Assembly: GCA_018873245.2 (NCBI GenBank)
Contig: JAEMBT020000006.1
Span: 2,669,855 to 2,733,854 of the forward strand
Source: Archegozetes longisetosus
Lineage: Eukaryota; Arthropoda; Arachnida; Sarcoptiformes; Trhypochthoniidae
Length of the DNA stretch: 64,000 nt
Direction: 5' to 3'
Shown: piece after piece, positions 16,130-30,400 of the stretch
Numbering within the stretch: position 1 is the stretch's first letter
Layout of the letters: the number at the start of each line of letters is the position of its first letter
The notes under the pieces: generated by a model
Database searches by the model: none
Seen by the model: only the letters and a program-made list of their open reading frames with translations
Told to the model about the DNA's origin: nothing
Made by a program: the position numbers and the translations under genes

Positions 16130-16911
16130 TCTTTCTTTCTTTGTTTCTTCTTCAAATTTTTTAAATCCATATTGTGATAACTTTCGAGTTTATAGTTTTA
16201 TTTTACATAACATGCTTTCATTCGTAACTTATGAATCATAACATATCACAACAAAACTTCAGCTCTCTCTCTCCTCGCCTTCTCTCCCATCTCTCTCTTC
16301 TCTCTCATACAACTCACACGCAATGATTAGGTCAAAGAAGAATTTATTATATGGAAAAAAATCTCTTTAGTTGTTAACTCGACGTAATTCTCGCCAAGTC
16401 TTGTTTCTCTGAACAGAACTCCTCCTCCAAAACCTTCTCCAACTTCTTTAGCCTGTTGTATAACAAGTTAGACCTGAGCCATAATTTTCAATAGTAAATT
16501 GCTATGAAAAGCCCTTATAATATACAATAGAGTAATGAGTTAGAGCTCGCACTCACTAACATTGAGACCCATTCATAAAGAAATAGAGAGGCTCATCATT
16601 TCACTTAACTGTACAGAAAAAGTATACAAAACTTTATCAATAGTTAGTTCACTTCCTCTCATCAGTTCCGCGTTGTCGTTGTTTTTGTTATTGTGAAAAA
16701 GTGTTACGCCTCTTATGCTATTGTGTTTATCATTATCTCCAAAGGACTGCTGAGTTTGTCCTTTGGGTTGATTACTATCTTATTGACTACTATTACGGTT
16801 GTGCTTCAAGTTTATCTTTAGTTAACCACAAATCTTAACTGTTTTACCACTCTTTGTTGACTTTGGATTTGAAGAAAGTTTTTTTGAACTTGACTTAAAT
16901 TTGATTCAGTC
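14641..16911. promoter_or_regulatory. CT-rich region upstream of the navigator start codon
   Basis: This interval holds repeated CT-rich stretches (around 14640-14720, a pure (CT)n at 16088-16127, and 16260-16310) in otherwise AT-rich DNA, directly before the proposed first coding exon. GAGA-type tracts are common in arthropod promoter-proximal DNA and can be bound by GAGA factors, so a promoter or 5' leader here is plausible. I see no decisive TATA box or initiator, and no coding sequence. Regulatory role is inference from position and composition only. Confidence 0.3.
16088..16127. repeat. (CT)n microsatellite
   Basis: About 19-20 CT units followed by a CTTT-rich tail, some 800 bp upstream of the proposed navigator start codon. 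Confidence 0.97.
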
Positions 16912-17019
16912 ATGACTTTACTGTTAGGACGTGTGGCAGTAGGTCTGTCTAATGTTAGTCCGTGTAAAAACCGTAGTTTCAATGAAGAAAATAAAGTTAG
17001 GACTAGAACTACATTAGAG
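16912..17019 (+). CDS. Candidate first coding exon of the navigator gene
   Basis: The ATG at 16912 is preceded by an in-frame TGA seven codons upstream and opens 36 codons that end in a strong donor (GAG|GTGAGT). The exon ends in phase 0, which is the phase needed by the CH-domain exon at 18679 (begins IYTDWANHYL). Navigator proteins have a variable N-terminus before the CH domain, so lack of recognisable similarity is expected. A different upstream exon, or an alternative promoter, remains possible. Confidence 0.5.
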
Positions 17020-18386
17020 GTGAGTAATTAATTAGTTCTATTTATTTTGGGTTACGTTCAGAGAAAACTACAAATAAATGAATCGATTTCTCACAAATCC
17101 TAGTAAAAAACAAAGTTTTGTTTGAGAAAAAAATATACTGTCTTAAATTTGTCTATCTATTTACTATTTATTGTGTTTTACTGAGATAAAATCCAGTTTA
17201 ATCAATAGATGCCTCGTAAATCCTACTGAAAAAAATAGTTTTCTTAGAAAAGGTTGACTATTTTTCAAATATTTTCCTATTAATTTTAGTTGGATCGAGA
17301 GGAAAGTGAATATACATCAATAAAGTTCTCATAAATGAACCGAAAAAATGTTTGCTCTCTCAAAAAAGATATACTAGCTCTAAATTTTTGTTTCTTCTGT
17401 CAGTTTGCATGCGTTCACATCATTAAACAGTTTATATTAGCCTAAAGTACGTTTATATCAATTTGTTTGGGGTCTGAAGACCATAAGAAGCCAGTACTCA
17501 ATATGACTGCCAACTATTGGGTCTTCAGATGCCAAACACTCAATCCATAAAACGATGCTTTTGTTTACTTCAATTTACAAGTAGAGAGAAATTTGTTTCT
17601 CCTTTTTCTTGTTCTGCCTCCCATTTAAGCTCTCCTGATCCCAACGTTGATGGTCTCCCGTCTGATCCCATAGTGATCCTACACGTGCAAAAACTTACTT
17701 AAACTTTATATATCAAAAATTTGGTGCACCTCTAGTACACATGTCCCGAATTAAGACAAATATAGCATCACTAGAGAGTGAGAGCGAGACCAAAATGAGA
17801 CGCGATCTTAAGCGTCAGTCATCGTATCCTTCAGTTTGCCGTCTCTTTTAAAACCTATTTACCAAAAAGTTCTAGTTTTTATTCAATATATGATTAAAAA
17901 CTAAATTTTACCTTAGAATGTGTGCTCTGTTTGAAAATTTTCAGTATTAACAATTTGGTTTCTTTGCTCATTTTATTTCAATTTTGATTTGATTTATAAG
18001 AAGTTTCTTAACGTTTGAAATAAATAATTCATCAGTTTGTTTGTTACAATTTTTTACGTTGTGCTCAATCTTTGAAATTGTAGTGAAGAAACCAATGGAT
18101 TATAAATCACTTCAATGTTCACTCGATATTTTGAAACAAAAACAGTCTATAATAAAGGTTTCTATGCTTTTCAAAAGTTTTCCGAAAAACTTTTTCATTA
18201 TTCAAGATATTTTGTAATACTTCTATACTTTTTGTAATTTTAAGTGTTTTATAAGATTTCTAAAAATGAAAAATTTTATTTCAAATTTTATATCATATTT
18301 GAAAAATTTTTATTAAATTGTTTGAAAATGTTTTCCAAGTATTGATTCATATATTTTCAAAAATAGATTCGAGGAAATGAAAATTT

Positions 18387-18420
<34 letters not shown>

Positions 18421-21400
18421 TACTAAAACTTTCGCCTTGAATAGTAACACAAAGCTAATGTTTTATTTTAAGCACTTCTCTTAATGCTGTAAATTAATAT
18501 GATTTTGAGTACTGGAAATAAAAAGTTGGCTCTAATTCATGCAGATTTAAATTTAACTGTTTAGCTGAAGTGCTGCTCATTTAAGCATTAAATGTAACTT
18601 TTGTTGCTCTAAAAATAGCTCTTATTGTGAGATGATATTACTTCATATAAAACTAACTCTAATTTTATTTCATAATAGATTTATACGGATTGGGCGAATC
18701 ACTATCTAGAAAGAAGAGCAGGCAATACAACTAATGGCACAATAACTAAATCGATATCGTTGGCAAATTCAAAGCAAAATTTCAGTCCTCATCGGTCTAT
18801 TGTTGACCTGACGACTGACTTACAAGACGGAGTATTGCTAATTGAAATTGTCGAGTCTGTCAGTAAGTGCCAAATGCATTAAATCTGTTATTTTTTCGTC
18901 TTTCCTACAGAACAAAAACCCTTAATCTCTATTCTTTATATCTCTTACTAATAGCTAGTTCGAAGATTACTTCAGCCAAGGTCTGCAGGAAGCCCAAGAA
19001 TTCATCTCAAATGGTAATAATGTGCAAATTCTCTAAGTTATTTTAAATACAGAAAACTTCTTTTCCTGTTTTTGTCTCATATAAAGGACTGTCAAAACTT
19101 CAAAACTGTTTGCCTACAATTTGCTCAAATAATGCTATTTTGCTAGTGGTTAAAACCCACAGAAACCCTTATTTTTCACAAATTTTGTATACAAAAACTA
19201 TTGTTTTTGATTTCATGCATTTTAAAGTGATTTTACACACAAATCATATTATTTTTTGTTCCATTCAAGTGTCAAAACTCAAAACTCTTTACCCACACTT
19301 TTTAATATATGCTATTTTAAGACTAGTATTAACTCGATAAAAATCATTCTTTACTGTTATTAATGTTGGGCTCCTTTTTCAAAATTATTTTATATACAGA
19401 AGACTTTTTTATCTTTTGGGTTTTACGGTGTTCTTAGTTTTTGATAAAACAGAAACCTTCATTTTTCCACTGATTTCATAGTTCTTAAGTCAGTTTTTAT
19501 ACAGAAAACTCCTTTCTGTTTGCGTTTCATTCGACTGTCAAAAACTCTTTGCCTACACTTTTCTGCAATATATGCAACTATTTCACTACAAGTGCAAAAC
19601 ACCAATAGAGAGATAAATCCCTTATAGTTTTTTTGCAACTCTCACATCAGTGACTCCGTTAGGTTTAGATTATGTATGAGAATGTTCTTTCTGATGGAGA
19701 GGTGAATGGTTTGCAATAATGGTAATGCCTGTATGAGTAATATATCGATAGTACTCGTAGTAGGAACAGAGGGACCACCAGAGGAGAGGGGCTTCAATTG
19801 AACGTAAACTTTATATAGAAAATAGTAGTTCGGAGTTCAGAGCTTGCCTTCTAGATATCGAGAACCTATGGAAACATTTGCTGATTCATTGAATACCGTC
19901 ACTCTTTGGTCCGTGAAATTTCAGGCGCGTATCGGAATCGATGTTGTATTTGGTGTATTAGTACTGTATGTGCTGGAATATAAAGTGAGTTGTGAGTAAC
20001 AAGTGGAGAGTGAGTGCTAGTCATGCCTTAACTTATTATAAGAGTTAACTCGAGTGATAAAATCCATATTGCGATCAACGATATTAGTGACCAGTTATCT
20101 GACAAATGCTATTTCAAGAGACTTATCAAGCCTTGTGTGATACGAGACCTTATGTTTCTAAAGACATACAGTTTGATTTATGGAGAAATTTGATGCTGAA
20201 AACTTTTTTCTTCTGAACCGTTGTGCTCCCAAACTCTCTTATACTAGTAATCAAGTGGAATATAATTAACATGAATATTGAATTTCTAAGAAAATCTTTA
20301 AGCTTGTATTCCGGTTATGCAACTCTTGTCTATATTATTTGACATTGAATTTAATGCTTCTTTGCAGAAGACCTTCTATTGATATTATGATGTAATTTAG
20401 CGATAGTGGTGTCTGTCAGTCTATGATGTCATGTTTGAGTCACCTTTTTATGCAGCGGATGTTGCGCCTAATGTTTTAAACAAAAACATAGCTGCGAATC
20501 AATGGCATCTCTTTCTACAGAATGTGCAAAAAATTTTTCCATTCATTCCTGAAGAATTAGCCTTTTGTAGACAATAGAAAGAGGGGTCACTTAAAACAAT
20601 GTTTGCGGAACGTGAGACGGAATATATTTAACTTAAAAGGAGAAAAAATAAGTTATTTTTACAGTCTATCAACTGAGGAGAAAGACCTGCCTTCAAAATC
20701 AACTTTTCGCAAACCATATATTGGACTTAACCTTATATTTGCAGTTATACTGAATATTAAGACTTTTTCCTGACCATAAATTATTCTTAACCTTAAAAGC
20801 TATATATTTGCGTTATACTGAACTAGTACTGAGTTGTAATATTAAGTTAGTCTACATTTTGTGGTTTACAATGAGATAACTGTAACCTAATATGGCTTTG
20901 ACTGAAAGACAGTTATAATCTTCAATCTCTCATATCTCATCCACATCTCAAACATATTGTGGACCAAGAATAGCATAGTTTTTCTCATTTGGCATTTCCT
21001 TTTGCTGACCATTCCCTCAGCGATCAGTCTTTGACAGTCAAACTCCCCATTCATTACTCTCCTTATCTTCACTTTCCATTCACTTTCTTATTCTTAGGCC
21101 TCTGCAAAATATTCTTTCGTCCCTATTGACTATTGTTTATATTCTATGCCATTGTTCCTAAATTTTAGTCTATTTTTTATTCATTGTATTTCTTATTTAC
21201 GATCGGTTTTTGTCACTTTCTGAGCAATTTCAAGACAGAATATTTTGTATAACAATGGAATCGTAAGAAATGACTAACATTTTATCTTTTGAATAATTAA
21301 CTTTTCTTTTATATATATGAAAATATTTATCTTAATTATTCTCAAGCTATTAAATAATTCATTAAGTATGGATTTTTCTCCACTTTCTAGATCGATAACA

Positions 21401-24400
21401 TTGACGCTTGTCTTCAATTTCTCGTACAATTGGGTGTGAATATAGACGGGATCAATGCTAACGGTATATAATTTAATAATTAAGTAAATTAATTCAGATG
21501 TTAACCTTAAAATTATTCAAATATCGAGCCAGATAAAGCAAATGTTTTTTATTTTCCTATTCTTACGCTTAACCCAACTTTCATTTGAAACGTCTAATTA
21601 CGAGAAAAGCTCGTTCATTAAAACAAGCATTTATTTAGAAAAGAATGTTTTGTAAAGTATGGCAACAATTCTAATTGTAAGAAATGTTTTGTATGTGTCT
21701 TATCCTAGAACTGAGCCCAACTTTCATTAAGAAAATTAATAGTAACTTAAAATTCAAAAATATAGCTATTACAAAGTTTTTCGTTCATTAAGAACTAGTA
21801 TTCATTTGAGAAAATGAGTTGCACAAAGTATGCAAAACAGATACTCAAATCTGTGAATATTTCATGTTTATATTATGCTTCCTTTTCTTCAGAAGTATTA
21901 GACAAAAAAATTGATTCTCCAAACACGTACTGAGTGCCAAGTTTTCCACAAGACAGGAAAATGTTAAGCTGCCATTGACATTAGATTTCTCTCTTAAGAA
22001 CTTCTAGCTATTAATAACTAATGCAAAATCCAATACTAAACATAGCTAAACTATTCTCTACTCTTAACCCAATCCCAGCGCTTATGCAATAGTTTAGGAA
22101 CAATTTTCACATCAATTTCGTTATTAGCTAAACATTTAATTCTCAACTACGTTTGACATAGTTTTAATGATGACTGTTTGGAAAGTACTATTTAATTCAC
22201 AGGCACATTCTGTATGTCAAGTAATAATAAAAGCATTAATTGTGTTGCAAAACATTGAAACAATGCATATCATTGGTTGGCTGTCTGAAGGATTTACATA
22301 AACTTCTAACTCAACATTAAGTATTAGGAAATACAGGATAAAAGTTTCTCATATTGTAATTAATGTTTCAGCTTTCATTCTAACCCTAAGGCAAGACAAT
22401 TTTGCATTTTCTGATTAGTACCGTTGCTATGGGTCTGTAAAATGTTATATAACTTTGTTGCGAAACTGCGGGCGATATTTATGTGACTCAAATCAAAGTT
22501 TAATAACTCGAAAAAAAATTGTTTTAAGTATACGAATATTCTTTAATAATTCTTTTATTACTAGAATCTAAGTTTGATAACTAGATAACTAATTTGTTTT
22601 TTATGCATGAAAATATTCATTAATGAATTTTTATGACTTGAATCAAATTATGATCACTAGATAAAGAATTTTGTTTACAATTATAAGAATATTCTTTTAA
22701 TTATTTTTAAAAATTTTTTCAATATGGAAACCTCAAATCAAGGTCACATTGCTAGAAAAAAATTATCGGTTAGAAGAATATTCTTTAATATTTCTTTAGA
22801 TATACTTTATCTGTAGTCAAAATTTAATAATAGCATAAAATAGTTATGTTCTGACTATAAGAATATCTTTTAAATAATTCTTTGCAGATATATTTGATGG
22901 AAATCTTAAGTCAATATTGAGTCTGTTCTTCAATCTATCGCGTCATAAGCAAGCGATTAAAGCCCAACAACAGCAACAGTTACCTAATCAACAGCAGGCA
23001 CAAAATCGAAACCCATCAACATCAGTAACGCCTGCAATAACTCCATCTACAGCTATGCTATCAAAGTAAGTCTAAGTTCGAATCGATTTAATAGCTCGAA
23101 ACTTTTGACAGAAACTCATAAACAATACGAACGATTCCCACTATGAGTCGCAACACTCACTAAAATTCTAACTGGTAACTATATCTATTTTTGAAAAACA
23201 GACTTCCATTCGGCAATAAACAACAAAATTGTAAGAATTCCTCCTCTAATATCCCGGTTGGACCAAAGAAGGGTTGTATAAGTGGAGCAAGTCTTATATC
23301 TGGCTTAGGCTCGACTATAGGAAAACCCAATTCTTCTAATGGTAAGACATTCTTTTGGTGACATATCAATTATTTATGTTTTTGGAAAGAAAGGCACAAA
23401 TGCTATACTTTTGGTAATCTTGTTAATGGATTAACGCGAAGCATGTATACTATCAGAAGTATAGCTCAACTTATAGTAAAAGTCAACTCAATATTAGATA
23501 CTTTTAGCTCTTTATTGATGTTTTCCTTATTTGGTTCGTAGCATGCATTCAATATTCTTGTTATTAACAACGCTGTTGATAAATTGTGTTTTTAATTGAG
23601 AGTAATAATTCTTAATAAGAATATTCTCAATAGTAAGTGTTTTTAATAGAGAATAATCTTCTTAATGATAGAGAATTAATGTTGGAATTGATTGGTATAG
23701 AAAACTATTGTTCTGTTAATTAAATTTTCATTTCCCTTTCAAATGATTCATATCTAAAGTCATGAACTCTTGTGTTATGCAAAAAGATAAAAGTTTTCTA
23801 TCAAGTCATCAGAGAGTGAATAACCAAGAATTTGGGACATATTCTTAACGATAATTTGTTTACAGACCATAAACTGTTTACAAGAATTTCTTATAGAAAT
23901 AATGAAAATAGAAATGAAAAGTTGAATAAATTGTTTTCGCTTTTGTGGTTTAGAACAATCCAATGCTTTGTCATGAAAGCGATTAAGATATTTGGGAAAA
24001 AAACTTAACACTTAGTATTCGCATCATTAATAACTTGAGATAAATAGACTTTTATGAGGGCTTAATGTTCATTAAATTAAACTATGATTTATCGAGGATT
24101 ACAATTTGAAAGATCTCCTTTAGAATTAAAACCACTTCAATCATAGACTTTTAAATTAGACATTTTTCTGGCTATCTTCTAGTGTTGTGAATGCATTTTT
24201 ACCTTGTTATGTGCCGGTTACGACCAAGAAATCACAACTCATAACAAAATAGCGCCCATCAGTGCATTGAACCGTTTGGTGAAAGCACTGCGCTTTCATC
24301 GATCGATAGGCAGAGCAATGATCATGTTATTAGACTTGTATTGCAATAACGGATATGTGTGTTCGCTATTCATGATGGTCTTCAACCTTTTGCAGTATAT

Positions 24401-27400
24401 GGTTTATTTTGGAAGTATGCCCTGAATTTTGAATTTTAAAATCCTTGATACTTATTGAAAAATAGGAAATTTATTGTTTAATTAGAAACTAGGTTCATTT
24501 TTAAAAAATTTAATTCAACACGACCGTTAGTAGTCAAATTATTAATATGAGAACGTGATTTAACCAATTAGTTTTATTAATCAAAATTGTTTTTCTGCTT
24601 AACTGTCCGCGAAATCAAGTAATAAACTTTAAGCGAAGTAACTTCATATTAGTTATACAATTATTTTCGATTTTTTTCTTCGTTACCTATGTTAGAAAAT
24701 TGGGTTAAATGAAAATGAAAAAATCTTATTGATGAGATATTAAGGTATAGTTTCATATTGAGATCCATTACTTGATTAGGTAAACAATTTTCTTACAATA
24801 TTCTTAAGACAAATCATATCATACTTGCAATCACCGTATTATTAGATTTCTGATGATACGTTTACTCATTAAAATCTCTTGAGATATTAGCTCAGATCCG
24901 AAGTGGCCCAACAGACTACAAGTTGAAGACCATTACTCCATATTAGTGTGAAAGTGAAGCGTTTTTGTAACATAATAACAGTAAAAGCATACAGGACTCT
25001 AGTCTAGATATTGATGCGTTCATACTGTCATTTATCTATTTTATCATTTCAAACATAAGTTAGGGCCCCAAAAATTATTTTGATAACATTTCAATATTTT
25101 TCGTGAAAACATTAAGCTATCGAACAAAGGATCATGAGATTATCAATTAATAGAAGGTCAGAGAGATTTTGGGTTGCATATAGACTGTGTTTCGAGTTAT
25201 ATATTCTTTTCATCACTTATGGGAAATGAATTCAATATGCGTTTTGCTTCTATGAGAGTGCCTTCAAGTGATTCACAATAACTGAGGGGTTTTTCATGCG
25301 CTGAATAGGAGCCAAACAGACTGCCAAAGACTGACTCAATTCAATGAACAGTAGGTCTGTTTTGAGAGTTCGCACATTGGGCCACAACCAGAAACCTAAC
25401 AAACAAACGGCTACTGGCGAGATAGACTTTTTTCATATTGTGTTCGGATTTTAGTAACAATAGTAGAAAAAAATCTATGATTTGATTGAAAAACATTTGA
25501 TTTGAGTGAGGAATCAATTGTGGAATTGGACGTAAGTTGAAAGATATACTCAATTAAGCGTTAGTTCTATTGCTGAAAACATGCGAAATCGCGTGTATTA
25601 TTAGCCTAAGTGCTTTTTTTGTTTAAATGTACAGTTTATTTGTAAGCGATATCTCTTTTTTGTTCGTATAGTTAGCTATACTTTATCGTGAGGTCAACTG
25701 AGGATTGGCCTAAACTTTCATTTTTGTATTCATTATTACATAATGGACTCCAAAAGTCTCATTTGAAATTGCATTAGCAGCAAGTTCATGTGATTTTAAT
25801 GGATAGTTAAGTAGATTTTTTTCGGTAATTTCATTCTGATTTTATTTGACGGATAATTAGAATTTTGCGTTCAATATAACCGTTCAGAGCCATAGTTATG
25901 GCATTGTTTGCTATACAATAAATCCTTATTTGCACGATATTAAAAGTTATCCATTCTTTTGAATTTTAATGATCTATCAGTCTATTATCATTGATTACAC
26001 AGAATCTGTTGATAATCTCTTATATGACTTTTTCCCTGCATTTGTTTACATAGATTTTAGTTTGAGAGTAAACACTGAAAAAACTAATTATTTATACATT
26101 AAGTTTAGAAAATAAATAATTAAAAGATTGGATGCATTCATAATGACTAAATTTGACTATAATTACTGAATAGTACATCATATCCTATGCGGCAAATCAT
26201 TAAAGTTTGGTTAGAGAGATAATTGAACATCGCATTAATCATGCTTTAGGAGAGAATCCCTACATAAATACAATCATTATTTAGTATACAAAAGCTTTGT
26301 GTCTTATCTAAATTGTATCTAAACTATACTCCACGCTAACCTAACTTTTTACCATAAAAATACTGCTGATGTCAAAAAACTCTCGTTTTTTCTCTAACTG
26401 TTTATTAAAAGTCACGATTTTTTCAGTTAATTGTTTGTAATTAAAACTAAGCTTTTTAGACAAATGCACATTAAGCTAGTTTAGGCTGTAACGATTGTCA
26501 ACTGTATTGCCCTTGAAATTGATATTCCTCTCAGTTGTATGAATGGGTGCGAACTTTTTCTTGTGCTTCTAATTTATAAGTTATTCTTTAGTACATCTGT
26601 TCTGAAGTTACTGTTCATCTGCTCTCATGGCACATAACTTACTTTTAGTTCTTAAGTTGACTTTTTTTTGTATAACGCATATGGCTTTTCTTTTGCTTAC
26701 TTTACAAAATATTTTTTCGTGTCTGAAATTTCAAACTTTTCAGCTTAATGTTTAGTCTTTAGAGAGAAAGACAATTTATTATTATTTCTCATTGGGAATG
26801 CCATTAATGATGCGTCTAATTAGATTTATGTTTAAAACTTGCGCCTCTTATTAAAGGCTGATTTTTTTCGAAACTATATAAACAAAACTTTTTACCAGTA
26901 ACTAGAGGTCAACGTCAATATAAGCTTAGAATACTATTTAATTCATAGATTTCTTAATGAAAGTCTAAATATTTTTAAAGTCATAGATAAACGACATATC
27001 GACTAACTTTTAATCTTTTTAAATCAGCAAATATTTGTTTTATTTATTTTTTATCATTTTTCATTTATGGAAAATTTCTCGAAAACAGACTCTCATTCAT
27101 TCATTCATTCATTATTCAGAAAGAGTTGAAAACTTTTTTTTATGAGTCTCTCATACTATTAATTACCAAAAAAAGCCAGAAGTGATATCAAATGTATATG
27201 AAAAGCACTCATAGCTTGACTTTTATTATTAGCTCTACTCAAGTTATGTGTAAATATAGTCTTAAATAAATTAATAAAAGACTCATAAGTTTGAAAAGTT
27301 AATCATAAAAGACACTAAACATTGCGTGATCTGAAAGCTTTTCAAGCAGATAACAGTGACTAATACAGAGTTTAATAATTGCCAAAAATGGTTCGACAAT

Positions 27401-30400
27401 TTCGATCTTAATATAAATTCAAAGTAAATCTGAGAATCTCTTGCTTAGATTGCTTATATTTGAAATTCATTTGTAACGAATTTATTTTCCGTGGTTTAGA
27501 TAAAACATATCATAGTAGCTATAATAAATAAAATTATTTTCGGACCAGTTCTCAATCTAAACCAAGACATCAATAGAAATGTTTATAATTGTTTCCATGC
27601 TTTATCTTAAAATGTAAACACATTTGGCTTTGAAAATATCAAAACCATATGAGATATCATTTTATAGAGCCTACTCATAATGAATTTAAAGTTTAATTTT
27701 AGGCTAATCTCTAATTCAGATCTTATTAAAGACTTAATGAGACTTAATATCTAACACTTGAATCAAAATGAGAGAGAAAAACCAAGACTGAAGTTTTTAA
27801 TTATGGATACGTTATGATAGTATAAAATAAATAGTGATTCTCTAGTGGCAGATGGAAGGAATAAATTGCACGCATCGTAGAGTTTTATTTTACATCTACG
27901 GCACTTTTTTTGTCTATTAAATGAATGAGAAAAGTGTGACGTATATACACAGAAAAAGGGATATATAATCACAATTAATGTTCAATTGTTTAGTATTACG
28001 GAGAAAATAAGTTGCATAGAGTGTATGGCAATCAGTTGGTTCGTCAAGCATGTCTTGTGGCATAAGGCCGGCGCCACGAATACTTGTCAGGCGTGGCGAG
28101 AATATTAGACTCAATTTTTGGTTAGGATTTTAGCCTTATATTGTCACAAAATGTGTTTATATAAATGTCAGTATCACTGAAAATACTCTTACTTTTGCTG
28201 GTAATGTGTTTTTTTCGGTGACACTAAACTTCTGAAAAGCAGTTGGGAAGTAATGTCTAGTCATAAGGTGTAAATATGTTGAGTAACTTATGTTTTACGT
28301 TATATTCTTGTGTAACTTATTTGACATGATATGATCAGTGCCTCAAAAATAAAATGCTTGTTCACAACAGAACCAAAAATTCTGTCAAATATGGTATAAA
28401 TTTATTTTTATTATAAAAATATTCTAAACTTTTAGATTATGTAAATAAAGTTAAGAACTTGAAATGTGAAACTGTTTTAGAAAATTAGAAAATTGATTTT
28501 TTCACTCATCCTGAAAGGCTAATATTTTTTAGTTGATGTAGGAAAAAGTTTACAAACTCTCAAGTTATTACTCTTTGAGTAAAAAACAACTCAAACATCT
28601 ATTTAATTACGATAATAATTAGCATTTTTTCCATTCAGAAAAAACTAATTACGGTTTAAAATTAGTTTTTTCACAGGAGAATAAAAATAAACTTTTCATA
28701 TGAGATTCAATTACAATTGAAGCGAGAAATTAGTCATAAGAATGAACTTAAAAAAGTATTTTTTGTCAAAAAATCAAAGCAATATTTGTTGTGATTGATC
28801 ACACATTAGGTTCTCCTCGTTCGGGATCACCAGCTTCTAACTCATTTATACCACATCCACAACAAACCCAAACGACAGCAAATACAACAACTAATATACC
28901 AGTTAAGGGAATACGAGCACCACGTCCTTCGTCGACATCATCGATACCGCAGATATCAGGGCCTGGATTGACGACAAAGTCAAACGTGATACTGAGAAAC
29001 AAGAATAGTAACAATGGCTGTAATCAACAGCAATCAATGCTCGATAAGATTAAGCAGTTGAAAAGTGGTCAACAAATAGGAGGCAATGATTCGAATAGTC
29101 AGCAAATAAACAACAAGTCAGAGTCAATAGTGTCTAAAAGGACTAGTAGTAGTTCGGGCTTTAGCTCAGCTAAAAGTGATTCCAGTGCCAGTCTTTGTGG
29201 TCTAGAAACAAGTGTTTCGACAACTTCTAGCAATAAGATTAAGCCAACTGTAACTGTACCTAAAACGCGAACTTCAAATTACAGCACAAATACTTGTTCT
29301 AATGGTAGTACGCATTCTAATTCTAATAGTAACAGTAGTAATCATTTAAGTAATAGTAATAATCATCTTAAGAAGAGTGAAGAAGTGCTTAATAGTGAGA
29401 ATATTAAGAATAATACCAATAATAATAATAATATCAGTAATAATAATAATAATAACAATAATAACAACAATAATAATAATAAGATTTCAAATTCAAATCT
29501 TAAATTTGGTTCAATACCAGTGAAACGAATTCAGCCACCAAGAAGTAGACCAACATCTACTATTATAGAAGCTTCTTCTGTACCTTCAACTATGGCATCT
29601 AATTCTCAATCGACTTCTAATACGTCTTTGACTACTATCGCGAAACCGACTGCTGCTGTTAAGGGAACCTCAAAAGTGTTTGCGTCCGAAGAGGCTGTTA
29701 GTCGAATTACAACTTCGAGAAAGTTTGAAAGCCATCAGTCAGCTCAAGAACAAACTTCACAGTCGAGTAAATTGAAAGCAGCTTCAGCTGCGCAACAACA
29801 GCAAGAAAAACCAGTTAATCCTAAACCAGAACCGAGTATAGCAATGGTTTCGCCGATTATGGCGCGCGAACAGCAATCTAAGGCCTCTAAGAACGAGACA
29901 ACAGATGAAGAAGCAGTGCCGAAAGCTCAGAAATCAGAGCAGGCTTCGTCTTCAAGTATGAAAAATTGTGTTAAACCTAATGATAGCCTTAAACAACAAT
30001 CAACTAAGCCATCATCAAAAATTGATGAACATGTTCAACAAGATGGTCAGCAACAGGATTCCGCTTCTTCTTCCCATGGAGAAGAATCTGCCAGCAATTC
30101 AGACGTTGATTCAGCTCTCGTTAATATTAAACCGATGGCGCCATTAGTTAGGACTTCACAGTTTGCTTTCTTAAGACACAATTCAAGTGCTCACCCGTGC
30201 AACAGTAATCAGCAAATATGTGGCGGATCTTCGTGTCAGCGATTGGCCAATAATTATTCGACTATTGAAAATGGATATATGAGCGATTGTACATTGCTGG
30301 ATACTAGTTCGAGGGTTAATGCCTATAGAGGTCAAAGTTCAGGTCCTGATGGATATCTTAGTGAGTCGGGTGTTTGTTCTCCTCAGATTCGAAGAAATCA

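Larger units (their letters stand above)
18679..23065 (+). other. Navigator exons 2-5: calponin-homology domain
   Basis: The exons (18679-18862, 18955-19013, 21391-21463, 22888-23065) read as one CH domain. Landmarks in order are IYTDWANHYL, LQDGVLLIEIVE, KNSSQMIDNIDACLQFL, then GNLKSILSLFFNLSRHKQ, followed by a Gln-rich tail. This is the navigator-type CH domain, which in vertebrates is present in NAV2 and NAV3 but not NAV1. Between HYL and DGVLL there are about 39 residues where the human proteins have about 17, so this copy carries an insertion of about 22 Ser/Thr/Asn-rich residues in the first part of the domain. Confidence 0.92.

Noticed and set aside
27763-28114. Two overlapping minus-strand frames in navigator intron 6
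   Set aside because: No domain. They overlap each other and lie antisense in an intron.
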